From: Phoebastria nigripes
Taxonomy: Eukaryota; Chordata; Aves; Procellariiformes; Diomedeidae
Length of the DNA: 64,000 nucleotides
Direction of reading: 5' to 3'
NCBI GenBank assembly: GCA_035582835.1
Contig: JAYKAV010002967.1
Location: 388,754-452,753, forward strand
Positions 24,604 to 34,844 of the stretch are shown one piece after another. Made by a program: the position numbers and the translations under genes. The notes under the pieces are model-generated. The model saw only the letters and a program-made list of their open reading frames with translations. It did no database searches and was not told the DNA's origin. Within the stretch, counting starts at the first letter, position 1. Every line of letters starts with the position of its first letter.

Positions 24604-25675
24604 GCTGGCGGCTCATGGCCTAGACAGGTGTACTCTGCACTGGGTAAAAAACTGGCTGGGCAGCCGGGCCCAGAGAGTTGTGGTGAATGGAGCGAAGTCC
24701 ACTTGGCGGCCGGTCATGAGCGGTGTCCCCCAGGGCTCCGTTTTGGGGCCGGTCTTGTTCAATATCTTTATCAACGATCTGGACGAGGGGATTGAGTGCT
24801 CCCTCAGTAAGTTTGCAGACGACACCAAGCTGGCCGGCAGNNNNNNNNNNNNNNNNNNNNNNNNNNNNNNNNNNNNNNNNNNNNNNNNNNNNNNNNNNNN
24901 NNNNNNNNNNNNNNNNNNNNNNNNNNNNNNNNNNNNNNNNNNNNNNNNNNNNNNNNNNNNNNNNNNNNNNNNNNNNNNNNNNNNNNNNNNNNNNNNNNNN
25001 NNNNNNNNNNNNNNNNNNNNNNNNNNNNNNNNNNNNNNNNNNNNNNNNNNNNNNNNNNNNNNNNNNNNNNNNNNNNNNNNNNNNNNNNNNNNNNNNNNNN
25101 NNNNNNNNNNNNNNNNNNNNNNNNNNNNNNNNNNNNNNNNNNNNNNNNNNNNNNNNNNNNNNNNNNNNNNNNNNNNNNNNNNNNNNNNNNNNNNNNNNNN
25201 NNNNNNNNNNNNNNNNNNNNNNNNNNNNNNNNNNNNNNNNNNNNNNNNNNNNNNNNNNNNNNNNNNNNNNNNNNNNNNNNNNNNNNNNNNNNNNNNNNNN
25301 NNNNNNNNNNNNNNNNNNNNNNNNNNNNNNNNNNNNNNNNNNNNNNNNNNNNNNNNNNNNNNNNNNNNNNNNNNNNNNNNNNNNNNNNNNNNNNNNNNNN
25401 NNNNNNNNNNNNNNNNNNNNNNNNNNNNNNNNNNNNNNNNNNNNNNNNNNNNNNNNNNNNNNNNNNNNNNNNNNNNNNNNNNNNNNNNNNNNNNNNNNNA
25501 CAGGCTGCCCAGGGAAGTGGTGGAGTCACCATCCCTGGAAGTATTTAAAAGACGTGTAGATGAGGNGCTTAGGGACATGGTTTAGTGCGGCATGGTGGTG
25601 TTGGGTTGATGGTTGGACTTGATGATCTTAGAGGTCTTTTCCAACCTTAATGATTCTATGATTCTATGATTCTAT
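24604..25675 (+). mobile_element. CR1 LINE, 5'-truncated, sense strand, interrupted by assembly gap
   Basis: Before the gap, 24604-24840 encodes part of the CR1 ORF2 reverse transcriptase in an open frame, including [18 protein letters not shown] and the catalytic FADD box. After the gap, 25500-25585 encodes the typical CR1 C-terminus ([18 protein letters not shown]) and ends in a TAG stop. A 3' UTR follows with TTGGACTTGATGATCTTAGA and then three 8-bp tail units (ATTCTATG type) ending near 25675. CR1 moves by target-primed reverse transcription and is usually 5'-truncated without clear target duplications, as here. The visible parts have no stops, so this copy is fairly young. It is truncated and therefore inactive. 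Confidence 0.95.
24841..25499. other. Assembly gap, 659 N
   Basis: An unbroken run of N lies entirely inside the CR1 at 24604-25675. In avian CR1 as I remember it, the distance between the FADD region and RLPREV is roughly 0.69 kb, so the gap probably hides only CR1 sequence. The repeat itself is the likely cause of the gap. Confidence 0.97.
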
Positions 25676-27860
25676 TTGAACTGCCTGTCAGGGACATCCA
25701 GATTTGATATGTTGCAGAAAAGAATACAAGATTGTCATGGGGCTGCTTAAATNTAAGAGAAAGTTGTGGGTAAGTGATTGGAAATACCAGGATCATGAGA
25801 CATGATTTTGTGCCCAAGTAGCATTTTCTCATGAAGATAACAAACGCTTTTAATAACAAACAACATCATTTTTATAAAAGGGAAATAAAAGAATACATGG
25901 ACAGATAAGTCTTTCAGAAGAAACCCAAGGCCAGTGAAAACCAGAATGATTTAATGGTTGCCAAAGAGAGTGAAGTGAGAGAGACTGTTAGCAGCAAAGA
26001 AAGGAAAGAACTTCATTAGAGTCAAGGAGGAGGGGCTGAAAAAAACAAAAACCCCAAACAAAAAGAAAAAAAAAANCACAAAACCAGGATGCAGACTTTG
26101 TCACTAAAATAATTTTCTAAGAATAACAACCCAGTTTGAGCAGCTGGGAAACAAGGAAGAACATACATGAATTTAATCCTATTTTTTTGTTTAGAAAGAT
26201 TGTAAAGTAAAACAAGATGATGAAGAGAATGGAATGTAGTAAGAAAAATACGAATTCATAATGTCGCTGAATCTTGAGTTCATAGTTTTAAGTTTTACAG
26301 CTCAGGCGCTAATGTTTTAGTTTCCCACTCAGTAGAAGTCATAGTACACAGAGAGGAACGTGTGTGCATTTGTATTTTGATATACATTCATTTAGTAGCT
26401 AGATCATACACTGTGCTAGTAGTAAACTTCTGAAGGGATGGTGGTTCATCTAACCTAGAAATTCTGAATTTTTAAATATAAAAGATTCAATTTAAAAATA
26501 CACAAATTCTTTCCAGTAGTTTCAAAAATTTGTTGTCTGAATTTCGAATCCTGCACGTCTAGTATATTTCTTATTCATCTCAATTTTGCTTTAAAAATAA
26601 TTCATATTGGTTTTGTTAAGACTGTTACCATGTGGATGAAAACCTGGGTAGCTGACAGGCAAACCAGAGGGATAAATGACTGTCACATATAACTGGAATG
26701 TTAGAGGCTTATATTCTATGTACTGTGTACTATGTACTATTCTATGTCTTTGTAAATATTTTATAAGAGTCCCTTAAAATGCACTAAGGAAATTTGTGGA
26801 GGATTTTGAAATTAAAGGACTCAAGTATACCACAAGGGAAAGGAGATAACACAAATGACAGCTCTCAAGCTAACAGAGGTAATCTTTTGAGGTCATTTGA
26901 AACATTTCCAGATGACTAAGAAATATCTATTTTATGTATGTTGTCCTTTTATTACAACAGAGGATCTGTAAAGCGTGCTTTTTTTTGTTTTTGGCCTGCT
27001 AAACTCAACCCCTGTGCCTCTTTGCACCTTGCCCATCTGCTGTGATTTTTATGTTGCCAAGTGTTTCTTCAATAGGCACTCTGTTGTGCTCAAGTATACG
27101 TTTGGAACTGGAAGGGGGGACCTAAACTTAACGATGTGAAATTTCAAAGTGGCTTTAAGAGATTAGAGTGAATTTGCTTGTAAGAAATGATAATCTAAAA
27201 TTAATGATCACAGATGTTCACTCAGGTAAAAGAAATAATTACCGTACCTAAAGTTGGGATACAGCTTTGCCCTTCCTATCTTCCATTTACCATTTCAAAG
27301 TATTGCTAACTTGTGCTGTTAACTATTATTTCAGAAGAGTGCCGTTGGGATTGAATTAGAGAGGGTTTAGAGTCCTGTTAACTTATGAGGATATATGTAA
27401 CCATTTAGGAACTACTACCAAAAATGGATTAGAAATGTGGATATGAACATTTGTTTGAAAAAATGCTAGTTAATGCAGTGGATTTGTTTGAAAAAAGGCC
27501 AACTGTGTAGAGAAATTTTGGGTGGTGGTGTTACAAAATACAAACCAGATGTTAGGAGAGGAATAATCTGAAGATGCTAATTGTGAAAGGGTGTCCTACC
27601 ATATCTTCCTAAAGATGATAAGGATCAGCGAGTTCAACCTGAATGTCTGTGTGCTGTGGTAGGAGAGAAACCACCATTAAAATAGATTCTGTGGGCTATG
27701 ACATTCTGCCATAATGCAAGAATGAAGTTATTCCTTGCTATATAACGCTTTAATATTTGAAAGCCAAAACCTTTTCAGAATTTTCTCCACATGAGATAAT
27801 TATGGGTAAAAAAAGTTAGAAACCAGACAAGAGCAGCAGAAAGTCAGGGGCTAGATGCTT

Positions 27861-27863
<3 letters not shown>

Positions 27864-27899
<36 letters not shown>
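27864..27899. repeat. Poly(T) tract, 36 nt
   Basis: Uninterrupted T36; the length is uncertain in any assembly. No retroposed body is recognised beside it. Confidence 0.85.
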
Positions 27900-27903
<4 letters not shown>

Positions 27904-29319
27904 AAGGGAAGCCAGAAAAGAAAATATGCAAGTTCAGCATAATGATGACTGAGAGTTGACTGTTAGTTTATAAATAATTGAATAATAAAAATATAATGCT
28001 TGAAGGGACTTTTTTCATGTCCTCTAGCACAGAATGAGCCTCTCTTATACCAGATTGTGGGAATATTCCTTTAAGTTAAAGACGGAAGCCTATTATATGG
28101 TGTGAACAGAGCCAGATTGGAAAAGTTTATAATCAGGAGGAAAAAGACAGACAAATTATGGAAGTGGAATGTGTTATTAATTCATAGTGAATTGTCCAAT
28201 ATCTTTAGATCTTGTCTTTACCTTCATGCTTTGTCAGAAGAAACACATCCTATAAAAATGTAAATCTTAAGAAGAGAGAGGAGAAAATAAAAGTTGGCTG
28301 TATAAGCTCATTGGCAAGACAGGTCTGTCCAGACTCTGCCATAACCACACAACAAATCGGGCCAAGACGTGAACAAGACTTTTCTTCAACTAGGTTCTGC
28401 GAAATAGCCCTTTGCTTTAGAAGAACAATGTCATACACACCAAATCTAGATACAATTCATTTATACATACCAAGACAGTAAATTTGCCTTAGAAGGCTTT
28501 CTTTTAGTAAAACCAAAAACAATTGCGCTCATGTGAGCTCTGTAGTGTCCGAAGGACACAACTGTTTATTGTAGTTTTAATGTGATCAATGATAACCTAC
28601 AGGTGAAAATTGCAAAGTCTTATCTAAATGTATAATCTTTAATATTCCAGCAAGAAAATGAAGTAGCAAAAAATTGCGGAATCTGAAAGACCTGCTAATT
28701 GTCCATGCATCTCTATCAACCATGTTGAAGAGATACTTTGCCAGTGAGATTGAGTGGTGTGCACATCTCTTTCTAGGGCTAGTAGAAATTTTTATTGTGA
28801 AGAAGGATTTTAAAATGCATTTGACCAATCTTACTTTTTATTGTCAACTATTGTTTAGATAAATGTTAAACAGCAACTGATTAGAAAGCATAGATGTCTG
28901 AGTGACAGCAGATATTTTGAGTTCATGGGATAAGCTGAAGAGCTTTTAGCATATTTTAACATTTTATTGTGTATCTCTGGAAAATACCAACCTCTCAGAA
29001 GGTTATGCTGTCATGTCTCTCCCCTGTCAAGTAATTTGTCATAAAAATATGTTTAATAATTCCTCCACCCATCAAACCTAGAAGGGAAAATACCGTTCCT
29101 CCAAATTAGTGAATGTTATGATACATTTTTACAGAAAACTGAAGTCCCCTGCCTTCTGTTTTATGAACTACTTTATGTATGATGCCACTTAAAACCAAAC
29201 TTGTCAGTCTGAAGGTAACATCACTAATGGAAGTTGATCAGTCAGTATATTTACAATGGAGTCTTCAGACCCCAGGGTGCTTCTCAATTATTAAGCAAGA
29301 GTAAAGCTTGTCGAGATCC

Positions 29320-29620
29320 GCATCACTGAGATGGCTTAGGAAAAAGCCAGTGGGAAAAGATAAGTCTTAAGCTGACAGTCTTAGNGTTTAATCTGTAACT
29401 GCACAGATGACCGTTAGTAGCACATTCCAGACATGAACCAGGGAAGTACAATCTCATCAGCCCAGCGCTGAAGGGGGTACCAGGGTATCTGTCACAACCA
29501 TGGCATAAGGGGTTGCAGGAACCAAGGGAATAGGCTGGTTCAGCAGCATTGTCCCTTGTGCGGAGGGGCAAGGGGACAACACATTTTGGACCTTGCTTCA
29601 CCCAAATCAGAAACAAAGAC
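29320..29620 (-). mobile_element. Possible decayed L2-like LINE 3' end
   Basis: On the - strand a stretch near 29340-29380 can be read as QLKTYLFPLAF. That resembles the LKTHLF-type motif at the C-terminus of L2-like reverse transcriptases. Upstream on that strand the sequence is compatible with the rest of such an end but is broken by frame changes, and an N sits at 29385. A 122-codon open frame overlaps it in another frame. The call rests on one short motif and could be wrong. Confidence 0.3.
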
Positions 29621-30530
29621 CTAATGCTGCTGGAATTAGATTGTTTGTATGAATCGGAGAAATAGAAATATATTAAAACCCATGTCTGCAAGTTACAGGT
29701 GATTAGTGCAACTGTTTTTCCTTCTGTGTATATTCCTTTTCTAATTCTTCAAGTTCTATTTTGTACTCCAGAGGGAATATAATTTTGGAACTCTTCCTGA
29801 TAATACTTGAACCTCAGCATTTTTAGCCATCTCAGTGTTAACTTCTCCCCACCCCTTCAACAAAATAACATTGTTGATACGTTCCTCCCAGTATCCTCCT
29901 AAAGTGGCTTCAACAAGCAGATGCTACTTCCAAACTTATTTCTAGAATTTATAACCCAGCTATAAAAATTGTCTAGATCAAAATTTAGCACAGAGCATAA
30001 AGTATGATTCTTTGGAAAGTGACAAAAACCAGGTTTGGTATTCTTAAATTATAGATACAAAATTAGCAAATTTTAGCTGACAAAAGATTTTTAGCAAGTT
30101 AATCTTTGGACGGTGTTGTATCAGAAACTGCTAGTGGTGTTTTAGTGTAGGTTTATTTTAAGGGACACACAGCTTACATTACCATACTTGGTATTTCTGT
30201 CCACCTTTCTACTCATTTACTTTAGTGTCCATCAGTCAAGGAGAAGGGAATTTGACAGAGGAACAATGTTCTCAAAGGTGGAGCTCTTATAAGCTTCATT
30301 AAAATTGGACTCAGAAGAGAGAAGAGACATCAAGTTGCCCTGAGAGAAAAACAACTCAGGAGCACCTTGTTAGACACCAAAAATCCAAGCAGCAGCAACA
30401 TGTTCCGAGTTCTGAAAAATTGCACTGTATCAGGCATGAAGAGTCTGGTCATGGGGTATGCATTCACTGGAAAGCAGGCTTCATTAGTGCTAATGCTTGC
30501 AAGCTAATTGTGCGTAGATGGCTTAAAATC

Positions 30531-30573
30531 TTTTTTTTTTTTTTNTTTTTTTTTTTTTTTTTTTTTTTTTTTT
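30531..30573. repeat. Poly(T) tract with N
   Basis: 43 positions of T with one N at 30545. Confidence 0.85.
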
Positions 30574-30849
30574 GGTCCTTTCTTTCTCACTCCTCCAGAA
30601 ATAAACAAGCTTTTAACTTTTATGTAATATTGATATGCATTCCTACTCCCCAGGTGCTATCAGGCAGAAGTAGGAAGGTATTCTGTAGGAACATCTGAAT
30701 TCGAAACAAAATTTTCTTTCCATCCTCATCACTTAAATGGGAGCTGTTCTTATGTAGCACAGTATCAGCTGATATGAAAACCCTTCCTCATTTAAAATAT
30801 TCAGAAATAAATAATACAATAGGATTTGTCAGAGGGTGTGTTTTCAATC

Positions 30850-30870
30850 TTTTTTTTTTTTTTTTTTTTT
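30850..30870. repeat. Poly(T) tract, 21 nt
   Basis: Uninterrupted T21. Confidence 0.85.
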
Positions 30871-31848
30871 AAGGGAACACTGGAAAAGGATTGCTACCAA
30901 ACTAGCCCTCTCCATAGACCCGTGTCCACTGTGACCCATATCATGTTATTTTCTCTTGACATTTTGCTTTCCCTTGCTTTTGCAGTGGGAATTCCAAATC
31001 AATACTCTGTGTACAGTTTTTAGAGAGTCTGGATGGTATGCATGTACAAAAAATTTCATTTTAATACAGTATGAAGAGAAATGCTCATCAATTAGCTGAA
31101 AGATTCTCCAGTTTGTGGCCAAAGTTTTAAATATTTACAGTAGCTATTCAAAATGTTCTTTNGGTTTTCTAGTATTTATTAATCACTATCAAGGAGTGAT
31201 ACTTTATTTTTTGTTCGACACTGAGTCACTTAATCTTTTGTATTTGCCAGTCTGCTTTAAAATGTTACCAAGAAGATAGCTGGCAATTGTTTTTTCCCTC
31301 TTTTTCTTCCCTCCTTCATAATATTTAAGATATGATATTCTCTTTGGCTACTCCATCAAAGTTCTCAATCCCTTACAGGTTTTCTAAAGCTACTTCAGAG
31401 CTTTCAAAGAATATTTGTTTCTTCTTTTGCTTTAAAAATAAAATCAATGGTTGTAGTTGCAGAAAATTATTCTTGAAAATCGTCTGCAACAATTTAAATG
31501 CTTTAATATTTAAGAATAATAAAAATATTTCATTTTCTTCCCTCAATAGTTATAGAAAGTTTTGTCTCGCCTAGGAAATGTGACTAGGAAAGGACAACAT
31601 AATGTGATTACTATTGTTGTAACTGGTTATCTCAGCAATGTATCAGAGCAAGGAATAAAATATGTTTATCGCACAGGGCAGTGCCTCAAAGTCTAGATTT
31701 TGTCCCCAGAAATCTGATATTTGCCTTTTTTTTTTTTTTCCTGTTAGTTAGTATTCTCTGCTAAAATAGTTCCTATGTGCTATGTTTACCAACATGTATT
31801 AAACTNCTGGTATGGCAAGACGAGTAGTAGTTTACGTGTCTGGGGGAC

Positions 31849-31950
31849 TGGCAGGCTCTACCACTGAGCCAGTATTACCATAGACAAGTTCATTATTCTC
31901 CCTGTCTAGATTCTTTTTCTGTGGATTAGGAATGATAATAGTAGACTATT
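31849..31950 (+). mobile_element. Probable ancient MIR-type SINE
   Basis: The order of motifs follows the MIR consensus as I remember it: GGCTCTACCACT, then GACAAGTTCATTATTCTCCCT, then TTTTTCTGTGGA, then GGAATGATAATAGTA. This fits the core and L2-related 3' part of MIR, a tRNA-derived SINE active in early amniotes. The tRNA-related head is poorly preserved. Divergence is high, as expected for its age. Confidence 0.6.
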
Positions 31951-32661
31951 TCCATGATTTCCATGTGCAGCNACCCTCTAAAAAGCTTCATTTCTATAGG
32001 CTGGTTTGTTATAACTTTATTGATGTACTTTTGGAAGTAGTAGAGTTACACAGCTCAGAAGATGTCAGGGTGAGAAATAGAAAGGAATGGGATAATCTGT
32101 AAATGGTATTTATGGTGTAAATTCTTCTTCCTTGTGGTTTCAGGTTTCAAGTATGAATGGAGTCCTTTTATAAAGTTTCTAAGAGACCAGCAATTTTGGA
32201 AGACAATCTCTTTTGTCTGTGCGATTCTTTTACTGAGAAACTTTACAAATAAAACTTAATCAGGAAAAAGATACATGGAATATCCTGTATTAAAATTTTG
32301 AAGATTAATTTGTGTCAAGAAAAGGCCTGGTGTTAGAAGAATTTCAGAATATGATAATTTTGTCTAGTGGTAAAATTCCAACTTTTCAATTTGTAATTTT
32401 ACATCCTAAATTGAACTCCATCAGTGGAGATGTTTAGTAACTTTTCTCATCTACCTCTTTATCAGACTACATTAAGCCTTCATGGCTTTAAGAGGAATGC
32501 CAGTTAAGTTGAGTGGTGGATCTTCCCCTTCTTCTATGTATGTTAACTTTATCAGACTCTAATCAGTTCTGCCAAGTTGTATGATTTACAGTGGCTGTGA
32601 AGATAGCAGTGTAAAGATTGGAAATACCTTAGAGTAAGAGAATAGAGAAATGTTGTGATTT

Positions 32662-32700
32662 GCATATAGATCTCCTAGTTTACGGAGGAGATCTACATGC
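32662..32700. repeat. Inverted repeat with 14-bp arms
   Basis: Left arm GCATATAGATCTCC (32662-32675) and right arm GGAGATCTACATGC (32687-32700) pair at 13 of 14 positions around an 11-nt loop. Both arms contain AGATCT. The stem is too short for a typical pre-miRNA. Origin unknown. Confidence 0.85.
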
Positions 32701-34625
32701 TATGAAGTGGCAAGTTTCTTCATTTGTGCTTTATCTGTTGCACTGGATACTGTAGCAGTATGAAAACCTGTTCTATCTTCATGTTTCTGTTAGCTGGTCT
32801 TGCAGTTACTCATCAACTGTTCACTGCAGCTCTGTTTGGTGCAATGGAGGTGTTCTTTTAATGAGGTGGTCATTTCCCACCTGTACAGGCTTCCTTGCTG
32901 GCCTGCAGATTCGCAGCCTCATGTGGGTCATGTTTGCCTGTTACGCCAGGTGTGCAGTCCATTAGGAACTTGCACTGAACACTTCACACTTACTTAACAA
33001 AAGATTTCTATAAAATAGCGTGACTGGCCACGTGGGACAAGGCCAAAATCCGAGGAGGTCCCCAAAGCGATAGGTCAGATTCCACAGGTTTACCCAGCGC
33101 CTCCCCTGCTGCTTCCCTCCTCTTGCTCTCTGTACAAGCACTACACCTGATAAAGCACCACCCAGCATTTTGCAGCAGGGTCATGAGTGCTGAAAGCCCA
33201 TCAGGAGATGACTGACAGCTTGATGGAAGTGCCTCAGCTAGACTATGATGGCCAAACCAGGCAGAATTCCTACTAGACATATTTGTCTAGGAATTAATAC
33301 AATTACTCTAATCCATTGGACAAGTTGTCTATCTCATAGGTTTGCATAGCAGAGAAGAAGGTGTCCGTAAGAGTGTCAGTGTAATTAACACATACCACAT
33401 AACACAATGATTTGCAGTCATTGAGAAAAAAATTGTGCGGGGTCAGGAGATCACCTTCTAAATAATTTCTGAGAATTATTTGTTAATCTTTTTTAGGCTT
33501 TTACACAGGACCTTGTTTAGTGCACACAAAGTGCTTGTTACATGATGTAGAAACAAACATGTATACCATTGCTTTAAGTTATTCATGAAAGTATTTCCCT
33601 GATAGCAGACTGTTATGATAAATTTTTGGAAGGTAGCAACTTTTTGTACAAGCTATTTCTAGTTGCCCGAATGGCTGTACAAAGTAGCATCCGAGACAGA
33701 CATGAGAAGGTAAGAAAAACTGAGCTAATTCCTGAAACAGGCTTTACATTCCCAGAGATGTATATGTTACACTTTCCAGGCTCATATTCCTATTTGAACT
33801 TTGTTTCCAGGGTAAAGCACTATATGAATTGTCTATGAGCATTGCTCCATGACCAAGCTCAATGTGCACATCTCTGTCTAGGTATAAAGGTGGACCCATT
33901 GCTGTCCCAGAGATCTTGGCCTGTAAGAACAGCTTACTGGTCATGGAGAGGAGAGATGCTGCCTTACAAAGTACAACTCTTGTAGACATTCAGTAACTTT
34001 CAATGTTTGCGTATCAAACACGCATTAACTGTACCCAGTTTGCTCTTCATATTCTTCATTGTCCGGTTTCTTCTAGATGCAGTGGAGGAACATGGGGGGA
34101 ATTTGAGATCAGTTACATGTTTGGGTGAATGATTGGGACTGCTCTGATTTTTCAGTTGCTCACATCCTCTAATAACTGCTTTTTTTATGGGTGAGACTGT
34201 TGAAAAGGCTCATGATTATGGCTGTGAAAACAGCAGTTAGGCATGTTCAGTAGTACTTTTTATTTATCAGTCTGTTTACAGTTCAGACACACAAACCAGT
34301 GAAGGCTTAGGGGAAGTTTTTGACTTCGGATAACATAAAGATGATTAGCCAACCAAAAATATCTCCAAGTAGAGATCTTCATTTGTTTATCCACCCCAAA
34401 AGCTAAGCTTGGATTTCTCAAAGCTGTTTTAACCCTCTTTAGACTCTGCTGGAAACTTTCAGGCTTATCCCTAAGCAGTTAATTTTAATGAAATAATGAA
34501 GGTAGTTAATTCACAAAAGGAGATCAGTTTGTGTAAGCTGGTGGTTATTGTCAGTTGGAAACTATCATGATCGTCTGAAGAACAGTTGATTTATTCAGCC
34601 AAATAAATTTACCATTGTAATGGTA

Positions 34626-34696
34626 AAAAACCAAACCAAAACAAAAACCCCCCAAAAAACCCCCAAACAAACAAAACCACCAACCCCCCCCAAATC
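34626..34696. repeat. A/C-rich low-complexity tract
   Basis: A-runs and C-runs of about 70 bp, roughly 50 bp upstream of a CR1 tail. Confidence 0.85.
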
Positions 34697-34748
34697 TATG
34701 AAAAATTATGCAGTCTCTTTATGTGTGGTGGTGATTGTCTATATCTAG

Positions 34749-34844
34749 CTGAAGATGTCCCTGCTCGTTGCAGGAGGGGTTGGACTAGATGACCTTTAAA
34801 GGTCCCTTCCAACCCAAACTATTCTATGATTCTGTGATTCTATA
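34749..34844 (+). mobile_element. CR1 LINE 3' end fragment, sense strand
   Basis: A 96-bp CR1 3' terminus: GATGTCCCTGCTCGTTGCAG, then GGTTGGACTAGATGACC, then CTTCCAACCCAAACTATTC, then degenerate 8-bp tail units. It has the GACCTTTAAAGGTCC type of ending, the same subfamily type as the antisense copy at 43033-43537 and different from the copy at 24604. Only the 3' UTR is present. Confidence 0.93.

Larger units (their letters stand above)
25676..34748. other. Intron stretch, mostly unassigned
   Basis: About 9 kb, AT-rich, without recognisable exons. It contains poly(T) tracts (27864-27899, 30531-30573, 30850-30870), a possible decayed LINE end (29320-29620), a probable MIR (31849-31950) and a hairpin (32662-32700). 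The rest shows nothing I can support. Confidence 0.6.

Noticed and set aside
24613..25578. 321-codon - strand open frame across the gap
   Set aside because: Most of it is N; the ends are the antisense of the CR1 reverse transcriptase.
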